From Acanthaster planci (Eukaryota; Echinodermata; Asteroidea; Valvatida; Acanthasteridae), in the NCBI RefSeq assembly GCF_001949145.1, contig NW_019091437.1:71472-133471 (forward strand): 62,000 nucleotides of DNA, written 5' to 3'. Shown here in pieces: positions 44,801 to 52,299 of the stretch. The notes below the pieces were generated by a model. It did not search any database. It saw only the letters and a program-made list of their open reading frames with translations, and was not told the origin of the DNA. A program made the translations under genes and the position numbers. Numbering within the stretch: the first letter of the stretch is position 1; every line of letters begins with the position of its first letter.

Positions 44801-46805
44801 TCAGTTTTCAAAGACAAGTTTATTAACAAACGGTATTGCCATTGCAACAAACCTCGCTGTGTAGCCCAGAAAACCGTTGACTTTGATGGTTCCCGTCTCT
44901 GACCACAGGGCCATCTCCAGCAGGTTGTCCTGCCACACCTCCATGTTGATGGTGGCATTGCTTGCATCATTGGGAATCCAGATGGCACGACAACTGGGCC
45001 AGGGCAGAAAGGGAGATACATTGTTATGCTAATAGCTGTTTATGGTACATTTGCCGATTACATGATCAAAAGCAACGCTGGCCGTTCATACAACATACAA
45101 TTGAAGTAAGCACAAAGGTCTTTTACTTAATATTTGCCATGTCAAATCTGTCCTATCAGTAACATTGTAGTGCAACCAATGACTTTTTTGCAACTTGAGA
45201 TGAAAGAGACGTCAGTATCATTTCACTTTGCTCTACCATGATCTTCCCTTTCAAGAATTAATTCCAAGTACAAGAACAAGAAACTGAATAGAACCATGAG
45301 TTTAAAATTTATATTGCTGTAATGAAGCAACACAACAGGACGGAATCCAAGATTGTGCGACGGGATTGGCCAAGCTATAAAAATTTGGGTTTTGCTGGTG
45401 GAGGTTTGCTAATACACACAAAAACAAAAGGGATTAAAGCAATGATTTCTTTGTTAGGATGATTTTGGGAAGGAAATACCGGCAGGGGATTCTCACTCCA
45501 ACAACACTTAATAAGTAAACAGCATCGGTCAGATAGAAAGGGATCCAGTTAGGCCCCTCCACACACAATAAAAATCGCCTTTGAAGTAAGGTATGAATGA
45601 TACCTACTCCTGCTGGAAAACCGTTTTGCCTGAGGGCACTGCAAGATCACAGGACACCCTTTCGTGTCTACTTAAAACAGGGAGTGCTCAATTGAGTGTA
45701 GCCAGCAACCTCGTCCAAAACGTTTGAAGTGCTGTAGCACTCCTGGCACCCTGGTCCCCGCAGAGTACCCCTTGTCTCTCTTCTTTGAGCTCTTTTGGGT
45801 GACACGGCTAAGAAAGTAAGTCACATCACGTAGTACCGTCCCTGTGAAGTAACTTCACAAGGGCAAACCTGTGATGTGCCTTCACAGCTAAGAAAATGGA
45901 ATTGGCCTCCTATCGGTTTCTCACATGTCTATGCTTATCAGTGACACGGCACAAAACGCCTGCGAATGGTTCCATATGCCACACGTGTGCATTCACATCT
46001 CAAGAGGAGTGGCTCTGTTACCCACAGCGACAGGCCATAATTGGCTGCCTAGACATCGGCAGAATCCTGTTGTTGAATGGCCCAGAAGTTGCAGCTGACA
46101 AGCCAATTCACACCCCCCCCAACAAGCTGGCATTGATTAAATTTGTCTAGCCAAAAAACTCATCCCAGCTTAGTGTATATATTACGGTTGACAAGTCATC
46201 AGGTTTCCATGCTTCTACTAATTTTCTCATCACCAATCTGACACAGTAGTTCAGGTTCGACCAATAAAACCTGGTGTCTGAGTGGTGCTTTCTGCATAAC
46301 TTCATTTATGCTTGTCGTCTTGTGAAATTTGTAATTTTCTGGATACAAAACCTTGACAATGATGCTACGCCAGACCAAATCAAACCAACCTCAGCTGAGC
46401 CCAACCAAGCTAAGCCAAGTCAAGGCAGAGCCAAGTCAAGATAAGCCACTGCAAGCTAAGCTAAATGAAGACTGGTCTAACCGAGCTAAGCTATGCAAAA
46501 CCAAGACAAGACAAGCAAATGCAACCCAAACCAAGCCACGACAAGCCGAGACAAACCAAGCCAAACCTTTCCCCATCCTGAAAAAAAAAATGTACCAACC
46601 TATAATCGTAACATCCAGATATTCTCTGCAGAGCCACTGTGGAGTTGTGGAAGTCAACCTCTGCATTCAAGATCCGTACATCCTGGTAGCCTAAAATCTC
46701 CATCGCCAGAGTCTTTATGACATGATTGGTGAAATCCACCGAGGGGTTGACACCAGGCCGGCTGTCAAGAAGAAGGGGTCGGGCCTCATTCTCAATAAAA
46801 AGCTG
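17010..46805 (-). CDS. Receptor tyrosine kinase: OpuAC + Venus flytrap + TM + kinase (5' end missing)
   Basis: Eighteen phased coding exons give about 1415 aa of a type I membrane receptor. Residues about 1-360 match bacterial OpuAC/ProX betaine-binding proteins (MEVW, SWSPHALT, then CDWLKSNTDIWNGWLP). Residues about 365-795 are a GABA-B-type Venus flytrap (YLGGLFP start, GVIGPMHSEDC, YQWFLPALYPDHWW, YAYDAVWAFALA, VGLYIPF, then IPDDGG). One helix follows at about 815-840. The kinase at about 873-1145 has GEGAFG, VAVK, HR(D), DFG, APE and RCW...RP signatures. A tail of about 260 residues, rich in Ser and Arg, ends TKSSV. Venus kinase receptors share the flytrap-TM-kinase core and bind amino acids or peptides; the extra OpuAC module is unusual. 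The first exon with signal peptide was not found upstream of 46805. The exon at 18998-19111 contains adapter sequence, which causes a false frameshift and stop; no true defect is shown. Confidence 0.9.
18279..18486 (-). CDS. Receptor kinase exon: activation-loop end to C-lobe
   Basis: Acceptor TTTCCTAG|GCAAGATG, donor CTCCCCT|GTAAGT. Encodes (G)KMPVRWMAPESVNEGVFTT, then the helix-F block KSDIWSLGIVIYEVVTFGG and FPYKELSNTDVLDFIRNN. PVRWMAPES is the tyrosine-kinase form of the APE motif, distinguishing it from Ser/Thr kinases. Confidence 0.97.
18998..19111 (-). CDS. Receptor kinase exon: catalytic loop and DFG (corrupted by adapter)
   Basis: The exon should encode the end of the catalytic loop and the activation segment. 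After the acceptor TTTTTCTCAG|GG the sequence is the 24-base Illumina P7 adapter (reverse complement at 19109-19086) and eight A bases, then genuine coding sequence NSYTVKIADFGMTRATYDSN with YYRLSREG, ending at donor GAAG|GTATGT. Read from the upstream exon in phase, it goes out of frame and stops at 19056-19054. The activation loop tyrosines Y-D-S-N-Y-Y match the YxxxYY pattern of insulin-receptor-type kinases. The canonical DLAARN residues are absent only because of the artefact. Confidence 0.9.
19086..19109 (+). other. Illumina P7 adapter remnant in the assembly
   Basis: All 24 bases match the Illumina P7 flow-cell sequence, beginning CAAGCAGAAGACGG on the plus strand and ending ACGAGAT. 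It is directly flanked at 19078-19085 by an 8-base T run, which on the minus strand is the poly-A that a read shows after running off the adapter end. A chance match of this length with this flank is not credible. It overwrites the kinase catalytic-loop codons. Confidence 0.97.
19296..19446 (-). CDS. Receptor kinase exon: hinge to HRD
   Basis: Acceptor TCAATTGCTAG|GTGACT, donor GTGCACAG|GTCAGT. Encodes (G)DLKTFLLARRHLVSQGQV, a short insert with DDSSMSPERL, then DVATGVSYLAANKYVH and two bases of the Arg codon of the HRD motif. It has full intact phase with both neighbours. Confidence 0.96.
20303..20423 (-). CDS. Receptor kinase exon: helix C and hinge
   Basis: Acceptor CATTCTAACAG|CTTGAT, donor TTGCATG|GTATGT. 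Encodes LDFLSEAEMMKRFDHKNIVK, LLGVCTRREPLYTIMDFMLH and the first base of Gly. The Glu in FLSEAEMM is the helix-C Glu that pairs with the active-site Lys; MDFMLHGDLK is the hinge. Confidence 0.97.
20817..21060 (-). CDS. Receptor kinase exon: juxtamembrane and glycine loop
   Basis: Acceptor CAACTTGAAG|GTACAA, donor GAGGAAAAG|GTGAGC. Encodes a basic juxtamembrane stretch (YNRKVKKAGQKVKDLG), then KWEVAQDNVILNRKLGEGAF and GTVYGGEAMLDG, and the ATP-lysine motif VAVKTLKVESTIEEK. The juxtamembrane lacks an insulin-receptor NPxY motif. Confidence 0.97.
21596..21734 (-). CDS. Receptor kinase exon: transmembrane helix
   Basis: Acceptor TTGCTTGTAG|ATGAGG, donor AGAAAGC|GTAAGT. Encodes DEGDCAVESFRVFLGVDCQS, then a single hydrophobic helix (ATAILNAFLIIVVFIILVV...) and the stop-transfer Lys-Lys. 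It carries two extracellular Cys close to the membrane. It separates the flytrap module from the kinase. Confidence 0.95.
21842..22250. repeat. Tandem array, about 28-bp unit, 13 copies
   Basis: Thirteen copies of a unit containing AGTACACCAAATCCTCACTTTA, with variants ending AAACAA, AAACAT, GCAA or GAACAATGGT. A longer block starting CAATGGTAAGTCTTGCACTT closes two sub-arrays (near 21951 and 22229), about 278 bp apart, so the array shows higher-order duplication. It lies in the receptor intron between the flytrap and transmembrane exons. Confidence 0.92.
22682..22802 (-). CDS. Receptor kinase exon: end of flytrap domain
   Basis: Acceptor TTTTATTTTAG|CCTGTT, donor GGGATTG|GTGAGT. Encodes PVGLYIPFVANSSEWTGTLQ, LNTSDIVWLNDGKIPDDGGI. 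VGLY and IVW..G.IP are the closing strands of GABA-B/ANF-type ligand-binding domains. It holds candidate N-glycosylation sites (NSS, NTS). Confidence 0.94.
22803..28247. other. Largest receptor intron
   Basis: 5.4 kb between flytrap exons. It contains an inverted-repeat element (25701-25939), homopolymer and pyrimidine-rich stretches, and a 65-bp splice-bounded open segment (27832-27896) discussed in the findings. No other exon-like sequence recognised. Confidence 0.6.
25701..25939. repeat. Inverted-repeat element in receptor intron
   Basis: Arms of about 57 bp (25701-25757 and 25883-25939) share AATTCGCTCTTTGCACGCTG / CAGCGTGCAAAGAGCGAAT and GGCATGCAGAGCCTC / GAGGCTCTGCATGCC, separated by about 125 bp. 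There is no coding capacity. This is typical of a small non-autonomous DNA transposon or foldback element; outer boundaries are not defined. Confidence 0.85.
28248..28377 (-). CDS. Receptor kinase exon: flytrap lobe 2
   Basis: Acceptor GTTTTGCAG|GTCATT, donor GTCAGTATG|GTGAGT (phase 0). Encodes (S)SFMSHLSKTRFLGMTG, EVTFAGSDRQGPVLISQHLP, QRSTVSM. The pattern F.G.TG.V.F...GDR...I is conserved in ANF-receptor domains. With this donor it joins the 22802 exon to read STVSM-PVGLY, as expected. A second donor, GTCA|GTATGG, ends the exon at 28253. Confidence 0.9.
28730..28857 (-). CDS. Receptor kinase exon: flytrap helix YDAVWAFALA
   Basis: Acceptor TGATCATTCAG|GGTAAG, donor GGACATATC|GTAAGT. Encodes GKQASDFAAYAYDAVWAFAL, AYESLLQKSPGALGMSRHYR. 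YAYDAVWAFALA is the GABA-B-type helix (consensus YDAIWALALA). Confidence 0.95.
29243..29500 (-). CDS. Receptor kinase exon: flytrap hinge region
   Basis: Acceptor TTTTTTTCCGCAG|GATGTG, donor GATCAAGAG|GTATAA. It is exactly 86 codons in phase 0. Encodes DVTGYEGYQWFLPALYPDHW, W, then a Cys-containing CTTQEMARAVAGYMSLSQLH. YQWFLPALYPDHWW...C.....M..AV.GY corresponds to the GABA-B receptor block WxIPGWYxxxWW...C....M..A..G. Confidence 0.96.
30611..30884 (-). CDS. Receptor kinase exon: flytrap lobe 2 entry
   Basis: Acceptor CTACGCCAG|GTATGC, donor AAACAA|GTATGA. Encodes YALARLFETYSWKRYAAISD, ... AHLVVGLFSDVAARVLLCEA, YKQ. LF..Y.WKR...I and R..LVVG.FS...A..VLCEAYK are standard ANF-receptor strands and helices. 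Confidence 0.95.
30885..35311. other. Large receptor intron
   Basis: 4.4 kb without recognised exons. It contains two copies of an older dispersed repeat with TTGCATGATCTTGATTTCCA (31030-31150, and 34600-35110), a 200-bp TA-flanked MITE (34781-34980) and a 9-base C run near 32838. Open frames here are short and unsupported. Confidence 0.6.
34781..34980. mobile_element. 200-bp MITE with TA target duplication
   Basis: Terminal inverted repeats of about 24 bp: left TCTGGTTCGTAAGTGACTTC, right reverse complement TCCGGTTCGTAAGTGTGACG, both leading into GTCAC. The element is flanked by TA on both sides (34779-34780 and 34981-34982), as for Tc1/mariner-class MITEs. It has no coding capacity. Confidence 0.85.
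35312..35474 (-). CDS. Receptor kinase exon: flytrap lobe 1
   Basis: Acceptor CTGTTGTAG|GGGTGA, donor GAAAATGC|GTAAGT. Encodes (G)VIGPMHSEDCKIIAPIAA, LFRTVVISYGVESPALSNRD, FYPNFVCMLPSAAENA. GVIGP..S.DC..IAPIA..F..V.ISYG.ESP.LS is the classic ligand-binding region of GABA-B-type flytraps. Confidence 0.96.
36783..37010 (-). CDS. Receptor kinase exon: start of flytrap domain
   Basis: Acceptor TTCCTCAACAG|ATCAGC, donor CTCACAG|GTTAGC. Encodes (N)QLNPRKKIYLGGLFP, then SGIGIGAKLAVEAVNTDSSI, LTTHELELVVDGSDGS. YLGGLFP......G..A..AVE.VN....IL...EL.L is the first strand-helix unit of ANF-receptor domains. The residues before it are the linker from the OpuAC-like module. Confidence 0.95.
37618..38058 (-). 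CDS. Receptor kinase exon: OpuAC-like domain, second half
   Basis: Acceptor GTGCATTTGCAG|ATACTT, donor GCTACCAA|GTAAGT. At 441 bp it encodes LIGQIVSLRLPVVVAWIGPQ, TLFLSWSPHALTSSGLFNRV, then MSFSDFEMQVILRKF and CDWLKSNTDIWNGWLP. The TLFLSWSPHALT block corresponds to PVVTLWTPHWMF-type strands of ProX/OpuAC proteins, and the final W..N...W..WLP to their C-terminal helix. Trp residues of this family form the betaine-binding aromatic cage; which Trp here would do so is not known. Confidence 0.93.
38059..40929. other. Receptor intron inside OpuAC-like domain
   Basis: 2.9 kb, no exon recognised. It contains an A-rich and CpG-rich patch near 39950-40060 (ACACGCGCGCGTACTCC) and many TACATGTA words. 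Nothing else supported. Confidence 0.5.
40930..41225 (-). CDS. Receptor kinase exon: OpuAC-like domain, middle
   Basis: Acceptor AAATGGGACAG|GTATGG, donor TTACCCAG|GTTTGT. Encodes (R)YGWFVSQTLVAEMWEQHQ, then Cys-rich YYCERAECIQGMYIPPVC and ECPTLVAGYPG. GWFV plus the YP segment fit the hinge crossing of OpuAC proteins. The Cys pairs are an animal-specific, probably disulfide-stabilised insertion (inference). Confidence 0.93.
41726..41887. repeat. Foldback palindrome with CCAAT-like stem
   Basis: Inverted arms of about 50 bp (41726-41776 and 41826-41887). Left arm words TAATAGTGCACCTCCAAGAG and GGCCAATCACAA are mirrored by CTCTTGGAGGCGCACTATTG and TTGTGATTGGCC. The right arm has a 12-base insertion (AACGTGTTACAA region). 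No coding capacity; MITE-like. Confidence 0.85.
42053..42338. mobile_element. TIR element (MITE-like), about 286 bp
   Basis: Ends GGGCTCAATTT (42053) and AAATTGAGCCC (ending 42338) are perfect 11-bp terminal inverted repeats, and similarity extends inward (CTTAGCAC and related words). The interior is CpG-rich and non-coding. No certain target-site duplication could be defined, so the superfamily is unassigned. Confidence 0.7.
44853..44993 (-). CDS. Receptor kinase exon: OpuAC-like domain, EVW strand
   Basis: Acceptor GCCCTGGCCCAG|TTGTCG, donor ACACAGCGAG|GTTTGT. Encodes (S)CRAIWIPNDASNATIN, MEVWQDNLLEMALWSETGTI, KVNGFLGYTA. INMEVW corresponds to the (A)PEVW segment of bacterial OpuAC proteins, which carries an aromatic ligand-cage Trp. 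One candidate N-glycosylation site (NAT). Confidence 0.93.
46370..46570. repeat. Degenerate AAGCC/CAAGC microsatellite
   Basis: About 200 bp of imperfect 5-mer repeats such as CAAGCTAAGCC and AAGTCAAGGC on the plus strand. It lies about 30 bp beyond the donor of the most upstream recognised receptor exon. Open frames across it are repeat-derived. Confidence 0.75.
46600..46805 (-). CDS. Receptor kinase most upstream exon found: OpuAC-like domain start
   Basis: Donor GATTATAG|GTTGGT joins in phase to the 44993 acceptor (DYS-CRAIW). Encodes QLFIENEARPLLLDSRPG, then VDFTNHVIKTLAMEILGYQD and VRILNAEVDFHNSTVALQRI. N..V..LAMEILGY.V is the first helix of OpuAC proteins. The acceptor is placed at CCCAAAGCAG|CAGCTT; a 3-base shift (CAGCAG) is possible. 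No start codon or signal peptide, so at least one more exon lies upstream. Confidence 0.88.
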
Positions 46806-48834
46806 CTGCTTTGGGAAAACTTCTTCAGGAAATCAGAGAAGGAAAGAAGACAGTAAGAAAGCTTATTTCCATCACAAACCTTTGGATCTCTCTAGAACAG
46901 AATTTGAAACCAGTGAAGCAACTGAGAAAAAGATCCGGAAAGGCATTGGATGTATGCACCTTGCACCATTGCACTTCTACACAAGCGAAAGTATACAGTG
47001 ACGTACATGTATATGAGTGGTGAATATTTTGGTACTGAAATTCTCAATGACTGTGAGTAGTGCACATTTTGATAAAAGCATAACTGAATTGGAATCTTAT
47101 TATGGAGAGCAGAGGTAGCCAAACCTAAAAAGCACAGCTTGCGTCAGTTAATGCCGTAACAAAAAGAAGGCATTACAACAGAGATGAGTCAAAATCATTG
47201 GGCAAAGTTATGTTTGAATACATGTACGTACACGAGTAAGATAAAGAAACAAACACTTAGGTACAAGAGAGGATTTAAACATCGGCTTAATGGTGAAATA
47301 TAAGAGCATGATATTGCAGAAATGTACACACCGAACAAGTAAAGATGAGAACCCGTTCACAATACAATGATTTAGAGGGACCTGGACTTTGTCTGAGATG
47401 GCAACGGGAAATTGAATGCGGCAGACAGGGGATGGAGGGGTGGGGCACCTTGTTTGCTTTTGAGAAGTACACCTTCGAGGCGAATCTCTATTCTGGAGGC
47501 AAGAGGCATAGACGAGTGCACTGACTCACTTCACAACGGAGGCTTTTTCTTTGAACTACTAGCATATCTGCACCATCACTGGTACAGCTTTTAAAAATCC
47601 TTTGAAAGACATGAGCACTGAGTGGTACTATTTATCTCAAGCATTTCTTTCATGAAAAGAGGCTGCATGTCCAAGACTGTGCACATTCCGTTGAAAATAG
47701 CAGGGAACAATGAGTCATTCACAGTGCCTTTTTCCCTGTGTACAGTACATCATACCATAGAGCAAGGACACAGGAGTTTGAGCAGCCCAGGCTAAAACAT
47801 CTGGCCCTTTCTGGCATGCCTGGTACGTCCATAGCTAGAGCACAGCGAGTGCTTGCTGCGCACCATCTGTTTCACAATCACGAAACCCCTTTGTACCCTA
47901 TGATCACCACTGCAATTTGTTGCTGCAATTTGCATCCTTAAAACTTTGTGTACTGAAGAGTAGGAGATTGAATATTCATACATTTGTTGGTGCTTGGTAA
48001 GATCTCAAAATTCAACATCAAATTTAATGCTTGCGCAGTTGCTTGTGTTACGCCATGTGCCCCATAAGTACATATATATGCAGTTATTGCCCTTAATGAA
48101 CACTTGAATCTGGAGTTATTTGGGGGATAAATAGCCATGTTGTTTACAAGATTTAAGGTTTTGTTTGAATCGTTTTTTATTATGAAATTTGTACAAAAGT
48201 GTGATTTACGAGAGATATCACGATCACTCCTTGTGATGAAATAGTGTGTTTTGATCCTCATGAACTTAGCTTTCCAGTTGTAGTCCACATTTTGTTGGCC
48301 AGTTTTAGCTAAATTAGTGCCAAGTCTTTGAAAACTGATGTATTGGAGAAAGAAAAATAAAATTCCAAACTTTGGATGGATAATGGGACAATGAATCAAA
48401 ATAAAAAAGTTTATTCAAGATGGCCAAAGTAGGTCTAACATCAGGGATTTTTCTCTCTCTATTTCCCGGTCACAGCAATAATTTGTATTTAACTGCAAGC
48501 AAAACACTGCAAGTATTGCTAGGATGTTACTGGCCCCGCTTGTTCAGGTCAGCTGCAGGCAGCAATCAGGCATTTAGGGAACGTTTTCCATTATTCATCT
48601 GACCCGGTGGCGACGGTCACAGAGCACTTTGAAGTGCCAGAGTTGCAACTCCTGTGTCCTTCCTCTAAGACTACACTTACATTTGTAGTCTGTGTATCTA
48701 CATAGGCATCAACTGTAGAAGGGTGGGAAGAGGGGAATCTTTTGCAAAACATTTTAAAATGCTAACCTAATTTCACCTGAAAGGCCTTAAGTAGGCTTCA
48801 ACGCTTGACAAGCAGATGAAACCTTTCTGCATGT

Positions 48835-49051
48835 NNNNNNNNNNNNNNNNNNNNNNNNNNNNNNNNNNNNNNNNNNNNNNNNNNNNNNNNNNNNNNNNNN
48901 NNNNNNNNNNNNNNNNNNNNNNNNNNNNNNNNNNNNNNNNNNNNNNNNNNNNNNNNNNNNNNNNNNNNNNNNNNNNNNNNNNNNNNNNNNNNNNNNNNNN
49001 NNNNNNNNNNNNNNNNNNNNNNNNNNNNNNNNNNNNNNNNNNNNNNNNNNN
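48835..49051. other. Assembly gap, 217 N
   Basis: 217 consecutive undetermined bases, flanked by CTGCATGT and CATGCAAAA. It lies about 2 kb upstream of the most 5' receptor exon found, so a missing first exon could be hidden here. Confidence 1.
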
Positions 49052-52000
49052 CATGCAAAATACTAAGGCACACCCTTATGGTGTATTGCCTGGGTCGATC
49101 CAGTGCACTTACATGCGCCAGTGTTAAGTCCCATCCAAAGGACATGACCCTAACGGAAAAATAAAGGAAGAATGCCTTGAAGCTGGGAGGAATACTTTAA
49201 ACACAGATCTATAAACAGGCAGAAGCATTTTGCCCCCAAAAGAGGTCAATGGTTTGAACCCAACACTTCCCCAAGTTCACGCTGGTTGTCAAGACCCACT
49301 GTTTCAATGCCAGGACTATCCCCGTTGGAAACGACCAAAGGTTACAGCACATCACCCGTACAATTCGGAATGTAGTACTTCTCAATCAACCAATCACGGG
49401 TCTCCGTCCCTGCTTCTGCAGGGTGGTGCTGATGACTCCTCTCTTGATCGTTGATCATTCCATCAATCACTGAGGTCTAATCCGTCAATGATCTAAATCA
49501 AAAACTGGCCAAGAGTCCGCTCAGACACTTCTCGTCCACCCCCCTCCCCTTTACCCCACTGTGACGGACTGGTGACATGTTAATCCTCTCCCTGGGAATA
49601 CCGGCTGATTTATAGAGGAAGGAGGTGCCGTGGTCCTGGGGCGCCCGACGGTGGTGAAACAATTGTAAAGAAAGCGTGACCAAACACATGTTCGGGCAAT
49701 TTTTTTTTTAGATGACAATGGAAGAGGTACATTGTACAACGTATGCATAAATCAAGGGTGATTGTGTTATTGAAAGCAGCTTGAGTTACTCATCATCTAA
49801 GGTACGTTGTTATTTTTTGTAATCAGACTTTTGTTGGTATAGTAATTTAAGCTCAAACTAATAAGAAAACAAAATTCTGGTGAATTCCCCAATATCCTCA
49901 ATCATTCATTCTGAATTCGGTGAATAGTTGGCAAGGTATGAAATAAATTTGAGTGGATACAATTTCCCGATTTCATTTAAAAGTGCATCAAGAACCAATT
50001 CAAAGCATGTCAAAAACTGAATTTGAGAGCGTAAATGAAGAAAATCAATGATGAAGTTATGTTTTACATGTAACTTCAAAAAGAAAATCAGCCTATGCCT
50101 TCAGGAATTGCTGAAATCTTTCAACTTGCACAATTTGCATCAGACTTTCCCCGAAATGCTCAAATGAGAAGAGGAAATCTGTCTGCACATGTGCTGCACT
50201 TTCTTTGACATGCAGACATTTTCTGAACCCTTGGACATTTCCAAGATTTTGGAACTTCTCAGAGGAGTAAAAGGACACAAAGCTGGTCTCAAAGCCAACA
50301 CATGGTGCCATCCAAACCAGGATATCTGGCAGCTTCATGTACGTGCACGACCAAGATATGCCCTCTTCACTCCATGTCTAGTGTTTGCATTCCAAAGGGT
50401 ACATGAATTTTGGTGACAAATCAAACATTTTTCCCCAAAGTGCGTCTGGAAGAGAGGCCTTTCGAAACTGAACTCTGTCTTGGGGGGATGATGGAATCCT
50501 CGCGAGAGATTATCCAAGCACATTATCTGACTCTCCGGCAGGATGAGTAAACATGACAAGTCCTCGACTTGGGACCAACTGACACGCTCATTGTGTTTGA
50601 GACTGTATGCTTGCACTTGTACGGAGATACCACATGTAACTTCAGTGGACTGCATGTGCATTTCCAACATGTGGAGTCAATAATGGAACGTGACTCGCAA
50701 ACTTGATTATCTAGACTCAAATGTTCATGGGGGAACAAAATTAGACAGTCTGCGACAACTTTTAAATCTTAGATAGAGACTGTTAGGTGGACTCTCCCGT
50801 GTTTGTTTGGATGGGCAAATATTCAACTCAATTAAAGCTCCACAACTAAAACTGGCCTTCTACATATGGCAAAAAAATCTGAGTAACTAAAAGTGTGCCC
50901 ATACCATCAGCATGAAACTGAACCTGGTTGGTAACTGCTTTTCCATATGATATCAATTGCAATCTCATGTTGAATATGCCTGCAGCTATCAGCAGGTGAC
51001 GCTATCTGGGGACAGGTAAATGAAACCGTTTTGGTATTTGGTCCAAGGGCATTATGGGTTGACTGTGACAAGACACTTTTCTGCTTAGCATGACTCCGAG
51101 CTGGAGGGGAGGGTGGAATTGAGGTGGCATAGCACAGCTCCCTGCTCTGGTCCTTTGGGAGTAAAGAAAAAAACTTTCTAAACCAAATTTCAAATATGCC
51201 AGTTTTCCCAGGCAAGAGTTTATATACCCCCCAACTATAAACTAGCTATGGATGTCTACATTACAGCGGACCAAATGATGACTATCAAGGGAGGAAGGGG
51301 AAAAAGTGCATAATCACCAGCACATAATGCCAGCGTAGTCCCGACAGTGTGAGTGCGTGTACATGTATGCACTTTTAATGTATGACTGTTGCCACATGTT
51401 AACAACAAAATACCTACACCTGACAGAGAATGTGTGCTACTGGGTTGGGCCAAGGTGAGCCACGATGTGGTACGGCATGTGCGTGCAAGGTCACACTGCG
51501 TTGAGCTGGAGAATGAAATTGCAAACAGTCGTAAGATTCTGATGACTCAGGCCGGGACTGGAGCGTCAGGCCTTGAAAACCGCTGATGAGAAGAGGTGAT
51601 GCGTTTTCACAACAACTGTAACATTAGACAAGAATTCACTTTCAAGGAGTGGCACACCAGGGAGATGGAAGCAAATGTTGCTCATCATGCAGGTGCACCT
51701 GCTCACTCAAATCAAGCCCGCGCATAAAACACGGCAGGTGGATTGGTGGCCTGATTTCCCAGGCAGCGCCTCTCTGTACTCGGTGACTTTGTTTTGGCTG
51801 TGGCTGGCACTAACACACGTGTCTATGGGCCAGGGCTGAGGCCGCTAAGCACTGATTTCCATTGGAATATGTGTTTCCTAGCCATAGCCTGTACACTTCT
51901 GGATGCCACCCAGGTCTGTGGGCAAAGACGCATGTACTCTTGGTGAGACTTAGAATGATAGCAAAGATTTGACATCAAATACACAAGCTGGGCCCGAGAC

Positions 52001-52255
52001 AAAAAACCTAAGAACTCGCTGTGTGGCACTGTAATATTCAATTTTTCAATGGCTCAGAACTCAAATCACTTTCCAGACTGAATTTTGCTGATACACAGCC
52101 CCAATGACAGTTCCTAAATTTCTTTGGCAGACAGACAGTGAATAAATTCATAAGATGTAAGGGTACTTAACAAAATTTGTCTACATCAAAAACATCAATG
52201 TTGCACTCAAAAAGCCAACACATTAAGATGAGAGGAGCTATGGTACTGTTTTTTG

Positions 52256-52299
52256 ATAACTGTTTGCTATTGACCGTATAACTGTTTGCTATTGACCGT
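52256..52299. repeat. 22-bp tandem duplication
   Basis: Two perfect copies of ATAACTGTTTGCTATTGACC plus GT. Recent, because there is no divergence. No coding context. Confidence 0.9.

Larger units (their letters stand above)
41226..44852. other. Receptor intron with two small elements
   Basis: 3.6 kb with no recognised exon. It holds a foldback palindrome (41726-41887) and a TIR element (42053-42338), described separately, plus CpG-rich sequence near 42190-42220. Confidence 0.6.

Noticed and set aside
47938-48399. 153-residue minus-strand open frame just upstream of the receptor
   Set aside because: AT-rich, no recognisable domain, and no splice phase linking it to the receptor. Length is compatible with chance in AT-rich DNA.
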